The notes under the pieces are model-generated. The model searched no databases. It was given only the letters and a program-made list of their open reading frames with translations, and was not told the DNA's origin. From Candidatus Kapaibacterium sp. (GTDB lineage: Bacteria; Bacteroidota; Ignavibacteria; Kapaibacteriales; UBA961): a stretch of 26,888 nt of DNA. Location of the stretch: contig JALRHN010000006.1 in the NCBI GenBank assembly GCA_023259575.1, forward strand, positions 1 to 26,888, in the 5' to 3' direction. A program made the translations under genes and the position numbers. Shown one piece after another: positions 16,871 through 24,653 of this stretch (within the stretch, counting starts at the first letter, position 1; each line of letters opens with the position of its first letter).

Positions 16871-17359
16871 ATGAATAGCAAATTACCGTCTGAATCTTAT
16901 GTTGAAATGACAAATTTAGTATTACCCAATGATACAAATCAATTAGGTAATCTTCTGGGCGGTAGATTAATGCATTGGATAGATATTGCTGCTGCATTAG
17001 CTGCAATGAGGCATTCATCAAAAGTATGTGTAACAGCATCTGTGGATGTTATTAATTTCTTTGAACCAATTAAACTTGGACATGTAGTAAGAGTTTTAGC
17101 TACAGTAAATAGAGCTTTTAGTACTTCGATGGAAATAGGAGTTAAGGTTTTTAGAGAAGATCCTCTTAATGGCGTTGAAGTACATTCATCAAGTGCTTAT
17201 CTTACTTTTGTAGCTATAGATCAATATGGCAAGCCATTAGCTGTTCCGCCTATCACACCAAATTCAGCAGAGGAACATAGAAGATTTGAGGAAGCTGCTA
17301 TTAGAAGAGCTCAAAGACTCCAAAACCGTGAATTGATGAAAGCAAATAGAAATAAATAA
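16871..17359 (+). CDS. Acyl-CoA thioesterase (hotdog fold, YciA/BACH type)
   Basis: This enzyme hydrolyses acyl-CoA to free acid and CoA in the cytoplasm. The 162-residue product has a single hotdog domain. The signature LPNDTNQLGNLLGGRLMHWI (residues 18-37) includes the Asn/Asp active-site block, followed by the central helix DIAAALAAMRHS. The strands read CVTASVDVINFFEPIKLGHV and SSSAYLTFVAID. The C-terminal tail (~130-162, AEEHRRFEEAAIRRAQRLQN) is basic and helical. AAGGA at 16859-16863 lies seven bases before the ATG, a strong start signal. The gene follows bamD in the same direction and probably shares its message. Chain-length preference cannot be read from the sequence. Confidence 0.92.
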   Translation: MNSKLPSESYVEMTNLVLPNDTNQLGNLLGGRLMHWIDIAAALAAMRHSSKVCVTASVDVINFFEPIKLGHVVRVLATVNRAFSTSMEIGVKVFREDPLNGVEVHSSSAYLTFVAIDQYGKPLAVPPITPNSAEEHRRFEEAAIRRAQRLQNRELMKANRNK

Positions 17360-17420
17360 TTCCTGCATTGTTAATCCGCACTCATAAAACTTACATTATT
17401 TGTGAAAGTTTCAATTTTTC

Positions 17421-17452
17421 TTGCTCTAAAAAATATTATTTAGTTATATTTG
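17421..17452 (+). promoter_or_regulatory. Bacteroidota-type promoter (TTG - 21 nt - TATATTTG)
   Basis: TTG at 17421-17423 is followed after 21 nt by TATATTTG at 17445-17452, an exact TAnnTTTG element. This gives a predicted transcript start near 17458 and a leader of about 95 nt for the gene at 17553. The leader holds two small hairpins, 17460-17475 and 17492-17510. This is the best promoter match in the window. Confidence 0.6.
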
Positions 17453-17552
17453 GCAGTTAATGCCTTTTTGGGCATGATATCTACCTAAGTTAAGTGTCTA
17501 AAATACACTTTCATACATTGGATTATTAAAAACTAAAATAAATGGAGTATTA

Positions 17553-18131
17553 ATGTTTTCATTATTACTAAAAACAGGTAAAGGCTTAGTATTAGCAATT
17601 GTATTTGCAGTTTCCTGCTTTGCGACATCTAATGCGCAAGGCCCAAAAGTAAATTGGCATGTTATTGCTAGTGGTGGAGCTTTAAATATTGTTAGTGGAC
17701 AATATCTAATTTCAGCGACGATTGGCCAACCTATTGTTGGCAATATTAGTATTGGTGGATATCGTCATTTCATCGGATTTTGGGGCCCTCAAGCTATAAA
17801 AGAAGAAGTAACTGGTTTGAATGAATTTGTATCAACTGGCGAAAATTCTTTATTATCTAATTATCCTAATCCATTCTCATTACAAACAACTATTTCATAT
17901 CAGGTTCCACAATCTGGTGTGTTGTCTATAAGAATTATGGATATGGTTGGTAGAGAAGTTAGAAGTATCATTTCGAATGAATATAGAGAAGCAGGTAGCC
18001 ATAATGTGATATGGGACGGAAAAGATAATATTGGTTCTGATTTACAATCAGGCAATTTTATTTGTGAAATGTCTTTCTCAAATCATGGTGAATCAGTTAA
18101 ATCTCGTATACCATTGATATTAGTTAAATAA
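17553..18131 (+). CDS. Small secreted protein with FlgD-Ig-like / T9SS type A sorting domain
   Basis: The 192-residue protein has a signal peptide (1-28, cut likely SNA|Q). A short N-domain follows (~30-78, VIASGGALNIVSGQYLISAT, GQPIVGNISIGGYRHFIGFW), a motif I know from other secreted proteins of this group but with no assigned function. The C-terminal part (~100-192) is a FlgD-Ig-like sorting domain: SNYPNPFSLQTTISYQVPQS, IRIMDMVGREVRSI, GSHNVIWDGKDNIGSDLQSG. In T9SS proteins this domain directs passage through the outer membrane. GGAG at 17544-17547 lies five bases before the ATG. The next gene begins 41 nt downstream, so the two are probably co-transcribed up to the terminator at 19679. 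With so little mature sequence besides the sorting domain, it may be a small structural or coat protein. Function unknown. Confidence 0.82.
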   Translation: MFSLLLKTGKGLVLAIVFAVSCFATSNAQGPKVNWHVIASGGALNIVSGQYLISATIGQPIVGNISIGGYRHFIGFWGPQAIKEEVTGLNEFVSTGENSLLSNYPNPFSLQTTISYQVPQSGVLSIRIMDMVGREVRSIISNEYREAGSHNVIWDGKDNIGSDLQSGNFICEMSFSNHGESVKSRIPLILVK

Positions 18132-18162
18132 GAACTAGAATAATAATAATACATAATGTAAT

Positions 18163-18166
18163 GGAG
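18163..18166 (+). promoter_or_regulatory. Ribosome binding site (GGAG) that decides the start at 18173
   Basis: GGAG lies six bases before ATG 18173. The alternative ATG at 18161 overlaps this site and would add MENN in front of an otherwise normal signal peptide. The same GGAG arrangement precedes the gene at 17553. Confidence 0.6.
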
Positions 18167-18172
18167 AACAAT

Positions 18173-19660
18173 ATGAAACGTTTTGTTATTGGGTTTTTAG
18201 CCCTATTTACAATGTTTCTTTTTACTGAAACTGTTAAAGCCCAAGTTCCAAAGTTGATGTCTGTACAAGGTATGCTTGCAGATGCCAATAATGTTCCTTT
18301 GAAAGATGGTTTATACACAATGTACTTTTCTATTTATGACTTAGAAGTAGGTGGTGTAGCTCTTTATAAGGAATCATTCCAAGTTCAGTTATCTAATGGT
18401 AGATATATGGCTTTACTTGGTGAGAGAAATGCTTTAAATCTTGCATTTGACAAACAATATTGGTTAACAATGTCACCAGATAGTGCAAATGAAGGAGCAA
18501 GAATCAGATTAACTACTTCTCCATATGCATTTACAGCATCACATGCTATGCATGCTGATACAGCAAGTTTTGCAATTGCAGCTCATCCTGTGGGTGTTGC
18601 CGGTGGTAGCTTGAATGGATCTTACCCTAATCCTACTCTTGCACCTGGCTCAGTAACTACAAGTGCTATCGCAAATGAATCTATTACATTAGAAAAAATC
18701 TCTAAAAATTTAATTTTCTTGCCAAGTGGCCCAGCTAGTGGTGATATTACTGGTGATTATCCAAATCCCAAAATTGCAGCTGGTGCTGTAAAAAATGATC
18801 GTATAGCTGATTTAGCAGTTACATCTAATAAAATTGCTACTGGAACAATTGATTCTATTAATATCAAGAGTAAATCAATCAGTGGTTTTCATATCAAAGA
18901 CAGCTCGATTAATTCAAGCAAATTGGGTGGTAATGTTGTTATGGCTCCTGTGGCTCCAAGTTCATTCCTTACTCAAACAAATGGCATCATGAATACAAAT
19001 GCAGTTGTTGGTCCTAATAGATTACTTGTAGGTATTAGCTCAACTGGTGCAGGTTCTCATGGTTGGTTAAATGGCCCTACAGTTGCAAGCCAAGTACTAA
19101 GATTTAATGGCAATAATTTAGTGTGGTCTGCAGATAGTGTAATGTTCCCAGTTATAAGCACAGGTACAGCTGATGGTGCTGCAAATGCTATGTTAGGTTT
19201 AACAAATCTAGGTAATTCTGCAACTGCACGTTTTGTGTCTTCAACAGGTAATGCTGTACATGCTATAACTCCAACAATTGGTACTGCTTATGCAGGTTTA
19301 TTCGAAGGTAATGTTCATGTAACTGGAGATATCAAAAAAACATATAGAACTGGTAGTACACCTCAAAATGCTGTTCCAGTAGCATATGCTTCTGTAGCCT
19401 TAAATGGACAAGTAAGAAGTGGATCTTCAAATATGGGAACCGTAGTTTGGAATGGTTCAGATTATGAAGTTGATATTTTGGGTGAAATTTACAATCCAAT
19501 TTCACACATAGTTAATGTTACTGCTAATTCAACAGCTACAACACCTGTTCCTGTTGTTCCATTAACCAGTTTAAGAGGTAATAGATTAATCATTACTTTC
19601 TATACATTAGCTGGTGCAAAAACACAAACTGACTTCCATTTCACTGTAATGAAGCCATAA
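18173..19660 (+). CDS. Secreted fibre-like protein (tail-fibre-type repeats, no T9SS domain)
   Basis: I start this at ATG 18173 (495 aa) because of its GGAG site. The signal peptide covers 1-23 (VKA|Q). Residues ~25-120 form an N-terminal module common to bacterial fibre-like surface proteins (PKLMSVQGMLADANN, YTMYFSIYDLEVGG, RIRLTTSPYAFTASHA). The middle has short repeats of the type GGSLNGSYPNPTLAPGSVTT and SGDITGDYPNPKIAAGAVKN, with AIANESIT/RIADLAVT units that resemble shaft repeats of trimeric fibres. Residues 370-495 form a C-terminal module shared with the next gene (AGLFEGNVHVTGDIKKTY, VPVAYASV, DFHFTVMKP). There is no type A sorting domain, so export beyond the periplasm is unexplained. 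It is probably a multimeric surface or matrix protein. There are no phage genes nearby. A strong terminator follows at 19679. Confidence 0.8.
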   Translation: MKRFVIGFLALFTMFLFTETVKAQVPKLMSVQGMLADANNVPLKDGLYTMYFSIYDLEVGGVALYKESFQVQLSNGRYMALLGERNALNLAFDKQYWLTMSPDSANEGARIRLTTSPYAFTASHAMHADTASFAIAAHPVGVAGGSLNGSYPNPTLAPGSVTTSAIANESITLEKISKNLIFLPSGPASGDITGDYPNPKIAAGAVKNDRIADLAVTSNKIATGTIDSINIKSKSISGFHIKDSSINSSKLGGNVVMAPVAPSSFLTQTNGIMNTNAVVGPNRLLVGISSTGAGSHGWLNGPTVASQVLRFNGNNLVWSADSVMFPVISTGTADGAANAMLGLTNLGNSATARFVSSTGNAVHAITPTIGTAYAGLFEGNVHVTGDIKKTYRTGSTPQNAVPVAYASVALNGQVRSGSSNMGTVVWNGSDYEVDILGEIYNPISHIVNVTANSTATTPVPVVPLTSLRGNRLIITFYTLAGAKTQTDFHFTVMKP

Positions 19661-19678
19661 AAAGTTATTATAATATTG

Positions 19679-19713
19679 AAAGCCTTCGGTATATAACCGA
19701 AGGCTTTTTTTTT
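19679..19713 (+). terminator. Rho-independent terminator
   Basis: A perfect 12-bp stem, AAAGCCTTCGGT (19679-19690) with ACCGAAGGCTTT (19696-19707), closes a five-base loop. A run of nine T (19705-19713) follows. It ends the 17553-19660 unit. Confidence 0.93.
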
Positions 19714-19739
19714 ACCTATTAAGAATAATATATTTCATA

Positions 19740-19772
19740 TTTGTTCTTTTTCCATTGAAAAAAGTATATTTT
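19740..19772 (+). promoter_or_regulatory. Candidate promoter (TTTG - 21 nt - TATATTTT)
   Basis: TTTG at 19740-19743 and TATATTTT at 19765-19772 (7 of 8 positions with TAnnTTTG, scored on the fixed bases plus free positions) have the same 21-nt spacing as the promoter at 17421. This would start a transcript near 19778 with a leader of about 32 nt. AGGTG at 19801-19805 serves as ribosome binding site. Confidence 0.5.
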
Positions 19773-19810
19773 CAGATAAAGCAATAAGCAATATATCTTT
19801 AGGTGTATAT

Positions 19811-22114
19811 ATGAAAAAGTTAGTACTCATTATAAGCGTGTATTTAGTCTGTTCTATAGGAAATATTCATTCATCGATAGCACAGATACCAAAAATATTA
19901 ACATATCAAGGGATAGTTACTGGAATTGATGGGAAACCAGTAGATAGTTTGTTAAATATGACATTTAAGTTATATCAGGATATCTCAGGTGGACAGCCCC
20001 TATATGAAGAAACTCAAAATGTTCCCATTAGTAAAGGTTTATACACAGTATATTTAGGATATAAAACTCCCTTAAATTTACCTTTTGATACACAATATTT
20101 TATATCTATAACAATGGATGGCATTGAATCTATTTCAAGAATTCCTTTCGCAACAGTACCTTATGCATTTAAAGCAGAGAGTGTTCCTGATAGCTCGATT
20201 AGCACTAAACAATTAAGTAAAAAAGGAGCTTCTACTGGGCAGGTTTTAACTGCTGGTGAAAATGGCGTGAATTGGACAAGAATAGTAAATCGAATTATTC
20301 CTGGTGAAAATTTTTATGTATCGCCTGATAGCGGATCTGGGACAGTAACAATTGGTTTGATTGATGGAAGTATAAGAGGCAATCAATTGGTAGATGGTAC
20401 TATTACTCCGCAAAAATTAGGCGTTCCTGCTGGCCCATTAGATAAGCAATTATTGTCTTATGATGGAATTGGACAAGTATTAAAATGGGTAGACCCACCA
20501 AATGGAGGAATTATATATCCATATAGTGCTATAGCACAAAATACGACAACGCTATTTTCAATTAGAAATAATGGTAATGGACCTGCAGGTAAATTTTCAG
20601 TAAGCGCTAATCCAAGTACTGCAAATGCACTTGTTGGAGAAAATAATGGAATAGGATCTGCAATAGCAGGATTAGCATCTGGAAATGGCCCGGCTGGTTC
20701 TTTTACAGTAACAAATATTAATGCAACTTCTTCTGCTTTAAAAGTTGAATCTAATTCATCAGGAATAGGCTTAGATGCCATAATGAGCAATACTACTGCA
20801 AAGAATAGTATTGCAATTAGAGGAAGAAGCGCTAGTACTGGAGATTCATCCTTTGCTATTATGGGAACTGTGAGCTCTACAAATCCAGGAGTAAATTCAG
20901 CAGGTTTACGAGGAATAGCAGCAAGTTCTAATGAAAAAGCATTCGGAATTTGGGGAACTCATAATGGAAAAGGAAGTGCTGTATATGGAAATTCCAAATT
21001 AGGAGTTGGCATGTATGGTCAAAGCAAAGATAGTATAGGTATGTATGGAATTCATAGTGATACTTTAGGCGTTAATCCTGGAATTTATGCTGAATCTGCT
21101 TCTTTGGCAGATTCAGCAATCGCATTAAAAGCCAATATTTCATCTTCTAATCCCGGTATTAGATCAGCTGCAATAGTAGGTATTAATTCAGGAAATGGAT
21201 TTAATGGTATTGGTGTATTAGGACAACATGCAGGAAAAGGCATAGCAGTTCAAGGGCAAAGTGATGCAGGTATCGGAGTAGTTGCAATCAGTAAAGATTC
21301 TTCAGCAATCATGGCATATCATACAGGTATATCTGGCTCTCAATCAGCTATATTTGCTGAAACTCATTCAGAGTCAATTTCAGCATCTGGTATAGAAGGT
21401 TTTGCTTCTGCTATTAAAGGTGGTATTGGTTCTGCGGGTATAAAAGGCATAAATAAAAGTACAAATGCAAATGGCTATGGTGTAAGTGGTTCTCATAGCG
21501 GTTTAGGTTATGGGGTATATGGTTTAAGTAATCAAGGCAATGGTATTGTAGGGGAATCATCAGAAAATGCAAATAGTAAAAGTGGCGTATTCGGACAAAG
21601 CTCTAGCAGAACTGGTATAGGTGTAACTGGAAAGGCTACATCTACTTTAGGTGTTACAGTAGGCGTTCTAGGTACTACAATTAGTGATTCTGGTATAGCT
21701 GTCAAAGGAATTGCAGCTACAAGTAATGGTGGTAATCCATATGCAGGGTATTTTCAAGGTAAGCTACATGTAACTGGTGATATAACAAAGACATATAATG
21801 CGGCCTCTCCAACTGGAGAACGTAGAGCTATGCCAATTGCATATGGCTCTATCAATGCAGCTGGATTAATTCTTTCTGGCACACCTAATTTTACTGCAAG
21901 ATGGGATGCAGCCGACCAACAATATGTACTTACAATTAATAATGAAATATATGTTCCAGCAGCTTATGTAACCACAGTGGCACCAAATGGTGTTAATTAT
22001 CCTGTTATCCCAGTTACAGGAAATGTTCCTAATGATGCATTAGGAATAAGAATGTTCAATCTTGCTGGACAATCCATTCAATGTAATTTTCATTTTGTAG
22101 TGTATAAGCCTTAA
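19811..22114 (+). CDS. Large secreted fibre-like repeat protein, paralogue of 18173-19660
   Basis: The 767-residue protein has a signal peptide (1-24, SIA|Q). The N-terminal module at ~26-125 parallels the upstream gene (PKILTYQGIVTGIDGKPV, MTFKLYQDISGGQPLYEE, RIPFATVPYAFKAESV). A linker follows with TGQVLTAGENGVNW and IRGNQLVDGTITPQKLG. Residues ~240-640 are a long degenerate repeat array built on units such as GIWGTHNGKGSAVYGNSKLG, VGMYGQSKDSIGMYG and GYGVYGLSNQGNGIVGESS, rich in Gly, Ser, Ala and Asn. This suggests a beta-helical or trimeric shaft. Residues 642-767 are the C-terminal module shared with the upstream gene (AGYFQGKLHVTGDITKTY, MPIAYGSI, NFHFVVYKP). There is no T9SS type A domain. 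It has its own promoter and a strong terminator. Probably a multimeric adhesin or matrix fibre; the ligand is unknown. Confidence 0.82.
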   Translation: MKKLVLIISVYLVCSIGNIHSSIAQIPKILTYQGIVTGIDGKPVDSLLNMTFKLYQDISGGQPLYEETQNVPISKGLYTVYLGYKTPLNLPFDTQYFISITMDGIESISRIPFATVPYAFKAESVPDSSISTKQLSKKGASTGQVLTAGENGVNWTRIVNRIIPGENFYVSPDSGSGTVTIGLIDGSIRGNQLVDGTITPQKLGVPAGPLDKQLLSYDGIGQVLKWVDPPNGGIIYPYSAIAQNTTTLFSIRNNGNGPAGKFSVSANPSTANALVGENNGIGSAIAGLASGNGPAGSFTVTNINATSSALKVESNSSGIGLDAIMSNTTAKNSIAIRGRSASTGDSSFAIMGTVSSTNPGVNSAGLRGIAASSNEKAFGIWGTHNGKGSAVYGNSKLGVGMYGQSKDSIGMYGIHSDTLGVNPGIYAESASLADSAIALKANISSSNPGIRSAAIVGINSGNGFNGIGVLGQHAGKGIAVQGQSDAGIGVVAISKDSSAIMAYHTGISGSQSAIFAETHSESISASGIEGFASAIKGGIGSAGIKGINKSTNANGYGVSGSHSGLGYGVYGLSNQGNGIVGESSENANSKSGVFGQSSSRTGIGVTGKATSTLGVTVGVLGTTISDSGIAVKGIAATSNGGNPYAGYFQGKLHVTGDITKTYNAASPTGERRAMPIAYGSINAAGLILSGTPNFTARWDAADQQYVLTINNEIYVPAAYVTTVAPNGVNYPVIPVTGNVPNDALGIRMFNLAGQSIQCNFHFVVYKP

Positions 22115-22141
22115 AGTAAACTGACAGATCAGTATAAGAAA

Positions 22142-22176
22142 AAAAGTCCCGATAGAGGAGTTCTATCGGGACTTTT
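22142..22176. terminator. Bidirectional rho-independent terminator between convergent genes
   Basis: A 14-bp stem, AAAAGTCCCGATAG (22142-22155) with CTATCGGGACTTTT (22163-22176), can be extended by one A-T pair around the loop GGAGT. It has an A-run on its left and T on its right, so it can stop both the plus-strand fibre gene and the minus-strand Ig-like gene ending at 22196. Confidence 0.9.
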
Positions 22177-22195
22177 CTATACATACACAAATAAA

Positions 22196-24502
22196 TTATC
22201 TAGCTATCATTAATGGTAATGATAAGACTTCATTATTCATATATGTAATTATGACTGTATGATATCCATTTGCTAAAGATTCTACTGTCAATTCAATGTG
22301 ATTATTATTGATATTATGTTGCATAAATACCTTTTGAGTGACATTTCCCAATGCATCTACTAACTGAATATGATTAATGTTTTTAGGATAATATGATTCA
22401 ATAACAATAATATCTGATGCTGGGTTTGGATATACACCAACATATTGAGAGAAAACTGTTTCTTGAACATCAGAGCTAGCTTCTGAAACAGCATATAAAG
22501 GGATTTTATATGTAGCTTTATTTGATTTTATAGCTAATTCTGCATTTTTCTGTCCTAATTGTTGGCTTTGGAATGTCAACACAATGTCTTTACAATCACC
22601 ACTAATGATGTCTTGAGGAAATTCTAAAGTAGATTTTAATGAAAATGCTGGATCTCCTAAAACCGCAATATCATTGATTGTCATATCTTGAGAACCTGCA
22701 TTACAAATTCTGTAGACAGTATCTTTGGGTTGCTGATTTATTTTTACCGTTCCAAAGTAAAATGATTTTTCAGAAATCGACTCAAAACAACTTTTTCCAC
22801 TTAAGAGTACTTTGCCGCTGGCAATAATGCTATTACTTTCAAATGATACATTTGCATAATTAAACACTCCAGATTCTGCATTAAAATGGAAGCCAATTGC
22901 TTTTGACTCACCCTTTTTAAGTGTAAATGGTGCATTTCCAGAAATAATTGAGAATTGATTAGCTTCACTTCCAGATATTGTCATAGAAGTAATAGTTAAG
23001 TCAATGTCTCCTTTATTTGATAATAATGCATTGAATATTGTATCGCTGCTTGTGCCTCGTGGTATGCACCCAAAATCAATACGATTTGTAGATAGTACTA
23101 AATGTGGTCCAGGAGGAACATCAATTACTTTTAAAAAAGCTTTTTCAGATGTATCTGAAGAGCATTTATTATACACAATGCAATCATAATAACCGCTATC
23201 CTCAATCTGAGTGCTAGCTATCGTAAAAACAGAAGAATCAGTTCTTGGTATAATGATATTGTTTCTGCGCCATTTGTAATGTAAATCTGTTCCAGCAGCA
23301 ATTACTTTTAAACGAGTCTCAGATTCATGATATACCAGAGTATCTATAGGGTTTTTATAAATATCTGCTAAACTTATGATGCCAATATGTACCGATTTTT
23401 CTGCTCCAGATAAACCACAATGATTTTTTGCAGTAAATGAATAGATTCCAGTATCAGCGGGTGAAAAGTTATTTAATACAATTAATGAGTCTGATGTATT
23501 TATAATCTTTCCATCTTTTTTCCACTCAAAACCTATGATTTGTCCACCAGTACCTTGACCTCTTAATCGAACGGAAGTACCATAACAAAATGATGTATCT
23601 TTAGATCCAAAATTTGTTGCAATTACTGGAGGCTCATTCATAAGAATTAAAGCAGCTTTTGATATCATAGATGAATTACAATCACCAGTAATAATGCAGT
23701 CATATTTACCAGTGTCTGTTATATATAAATAACTTATGGTATATGAATTGTCATTTCCATTCGGAAGATTCTTGCCATTCCTTCTCCACTGATAGGTAAG
23801 ATGTTCGCCCAATGCGCCAACCGTAAGTGTAATCGAAGATCCTGGACATTTCAAAGTACTTTCTGGCTGCTTAGTAATTGTAACTTTATTTCTGACATAT
23901 AAATAGAGTTCAGAACTGGTAATATCTACGCATCCTTTAATAATAACTTTATATCTGCCTCTATCAGAAATCTTAAGTTCATTGATTGTGAGAATTGCAT
24001 CTGTTGCATCTTGAATAGGTTTTTCATCTTTATACCATTGATAAGTAAATGAAGTATTGTTGTCTGCTAGGATTACTCCTAAACGTGCTATATTTCCTTC
24101 GCATATAGAATCAATGGATTTCATTTGCGTAGTAATAATAGGTATTGGTAAAACAGATATATCTGCATTATTTGTATCGGATATTGTGGAATTTGTTACC
24201 CTAAAACGATATGAATTTCCATAGTTTAAGCCTTCAGGAATAATCCATTGATACTGCAGAATTGAAGAATCAACAGATCCAATGGTAATCCATTGAGATC
24301 CATTTCCGGGTGACATCTCTATTGCTGTACTTCCGCTTAATTCAGTTCCAATCCAAGTTAGATTGATTGTGTTTCCTTTGCATAATGAACTTGGTTCATT
24401 ATAGGAAGTTATTGTTATACTGGTTTCTGACTGTGCATGTATAGATACAAAAGCACTTAATGCTGCAAAAATCAGTACTGTAAAGATCCTAGGCTTTCTC
24501 AT
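22196..24502 (-). CDS. T9SS-secreted multidomain protein with Ig-like and choice-of-anchor-D domains
   Basis: The 768-residue protein has a signal peptide (1-23, IHA|Q). An N-terminal beta domain covers ~25-118 (STAIEMSPGNGSQWITIGSV, YGNSYRFRVTNSTISDTNNA). Four Ig-like domains lie at about 122-205, 208-290, 291-374 and 378-460, each with the Y-x-W-x-x/K and D-x-G-x-Y signatures (TYQWYKDEKPI, DRGRYKVIIKGC, DTGKYDCIITGDC, DSGYYDCIVYNKC). Two choice-of-anchor-D/ASH-like domains cover ~467-570 (LVLSTNRIDFGCIPRGTSSD) and ~571-672. A type A sorting domain covers ~688-768 (VGVYPNPASDIIVIESYYPK, VDALGNVTQ, NGYHTVIITY). By family it is exported through T9SS to the surface. It is a tandem paralogue of the gene beginning beyond 26888, and has its own likely promoter (24538-24545). 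The ligand is unknown. Confidence 0.9.
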   Translation of the reverse strand: MRKPRIFTVLIFAALSAFVSIHAQSETSITITSYNEPSSLCKGNTINLTWIGTELSGSTAIEMSPGNGSQWITIGSVDSSILQYQWIIPEGLNYGNSYRFRVTNSTISDTNNADISVLPIPIITTQMKSIDSICEGNIARLGVILADNNTSFTYQWYKDEKPIQDATDAILTINELKISDRGRYKVIIKGCVDITSSELYLYVRNKVTITKQPESTLKCPGSSITLTVGALGEHLTYQWRRNGKNLPNGNDNSYTISYLYITDTGKYDCIITGDCNSSMISKAALILMNEPPVIATNFGSKDTSFCYGTSVRLRGQGTGGQIIGFEWKKDGKIINTSDSLIVLNNFSPADTGIYSFTAKNHCGLSGAEKSVHIGIISLADIYKNPIDTLVYHESETRLKVIAAGTDLHYKWRRNNIIIPRTDSSVFTIASTQIEDSGYYDCIVYNKCSSDTSEKAFLKVIDVPPGPHLVLSTNRIDFGCIPRGTSSDTIFNALLSNKGDIDLTITSMTISGSEANQFSIISGNAPFTLKKGESKAIGFHFNAESGVFNYANVSFESNSIIASGKVLLSGKSCFESISEKSFYFGTVKINQQPKDTVYRICNAGSQDMTINDIAVLGDPAFSLKSTLEFPQDIISGDCKDIVLTFQSQQLGQKNAELAIKSNKATYKIPLYAVSEASSDVQETVFSQYVGVYPNPASDIIVIESYYPKNINHIQLVDALGNVTQKVFMQHNINNNHIELTVESLANGYHTVIITYMNNEVLSLPLMIAR

Positions 24503-24537
24503 TTTTTTATTCCCATACTTAGTAAAACATCCTTGTT

Positions 24538-24545
24538 CAAAAGTA
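24538..24545 (-). promoter_or_regulatory. Candidate -7 element (TACTTTTG) for the 24502 gene
   Basis: On the minus strand TACTTTTG exactly fits TAnnTTTG. The start would be near 24532, with a leader of about 30 nt to the ATG at 24502. No TTG is found at -33. That position is occupied by one arm of the inverted repeat at 24565-24584. Confidence 0.45.
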
Positions 24546-24564
24546 TTGGGTTAGCCAGGTAATT

Positions 24565-24584
24565 ACTATGATAAATATCATAGT
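24565..24584. repeat. Perfect 8-bp inverted repeat, possible operator
   Basis: ACTATGAT (24565-24572) and ATCATAGT (24577-24584) flank the spacer AAAT. The arm nearest the gene overlaps the -33 zone of the candidate promoter at 24538-24545. It has no T-run and low G+C, so it looks more like a protein-binding palindrome than a terminator. Chance occurrence in AT-rich DNA is possible. Confidence 0.4.
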
Positions 24585-24601
24585 TAACAATTACTTATAA
24601 A

Positions 24602-24632
24602 AAAAGCCTGAAGAGCAATCTCTTCAGGCTTT
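24602..24632 (-). terminator. Rho-independent terminator of the 24654 gene
   Basis: AAAGCCTGAAGAG (24603-24615) pairs with CTCTTCAGGCTTT (24620-24632) around the loop CAAT. On the minus strand the stem is followed by a T-run (complement of the A-run at 24599-24605). It ends the minus-strand gene at 24654, so the two Ig-like paralogues are separate transcription units. Confidence 0.92.
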
Positions 24633-24653
24633 CAATAATTATGTGAGTGCTAA

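Noticed and set aside
17387..17419. AAACTT/AAGTTT hairpin followed by CAATTTTT as terminator of the thioesterase gene
   Set aside because: The stem is six mostly A-T pairs with a 13-base loop. It is too weak to call, although some termination here is plausible.
20458..20790. 110-codon minus-strand frame inside the fibre-like gene
   Set aside because: It arises from the compositional bias of the repeat protein on the other strand. No signal or domain is visible.
18173..22114. Phage tail-fibre locus or prophage remnant
   Set aside because: The repeats resemble tail fibres, but both proteins have signal peptides, bacterial promoters and terminators. No phage structural, lysis or integrase gene is nearby.
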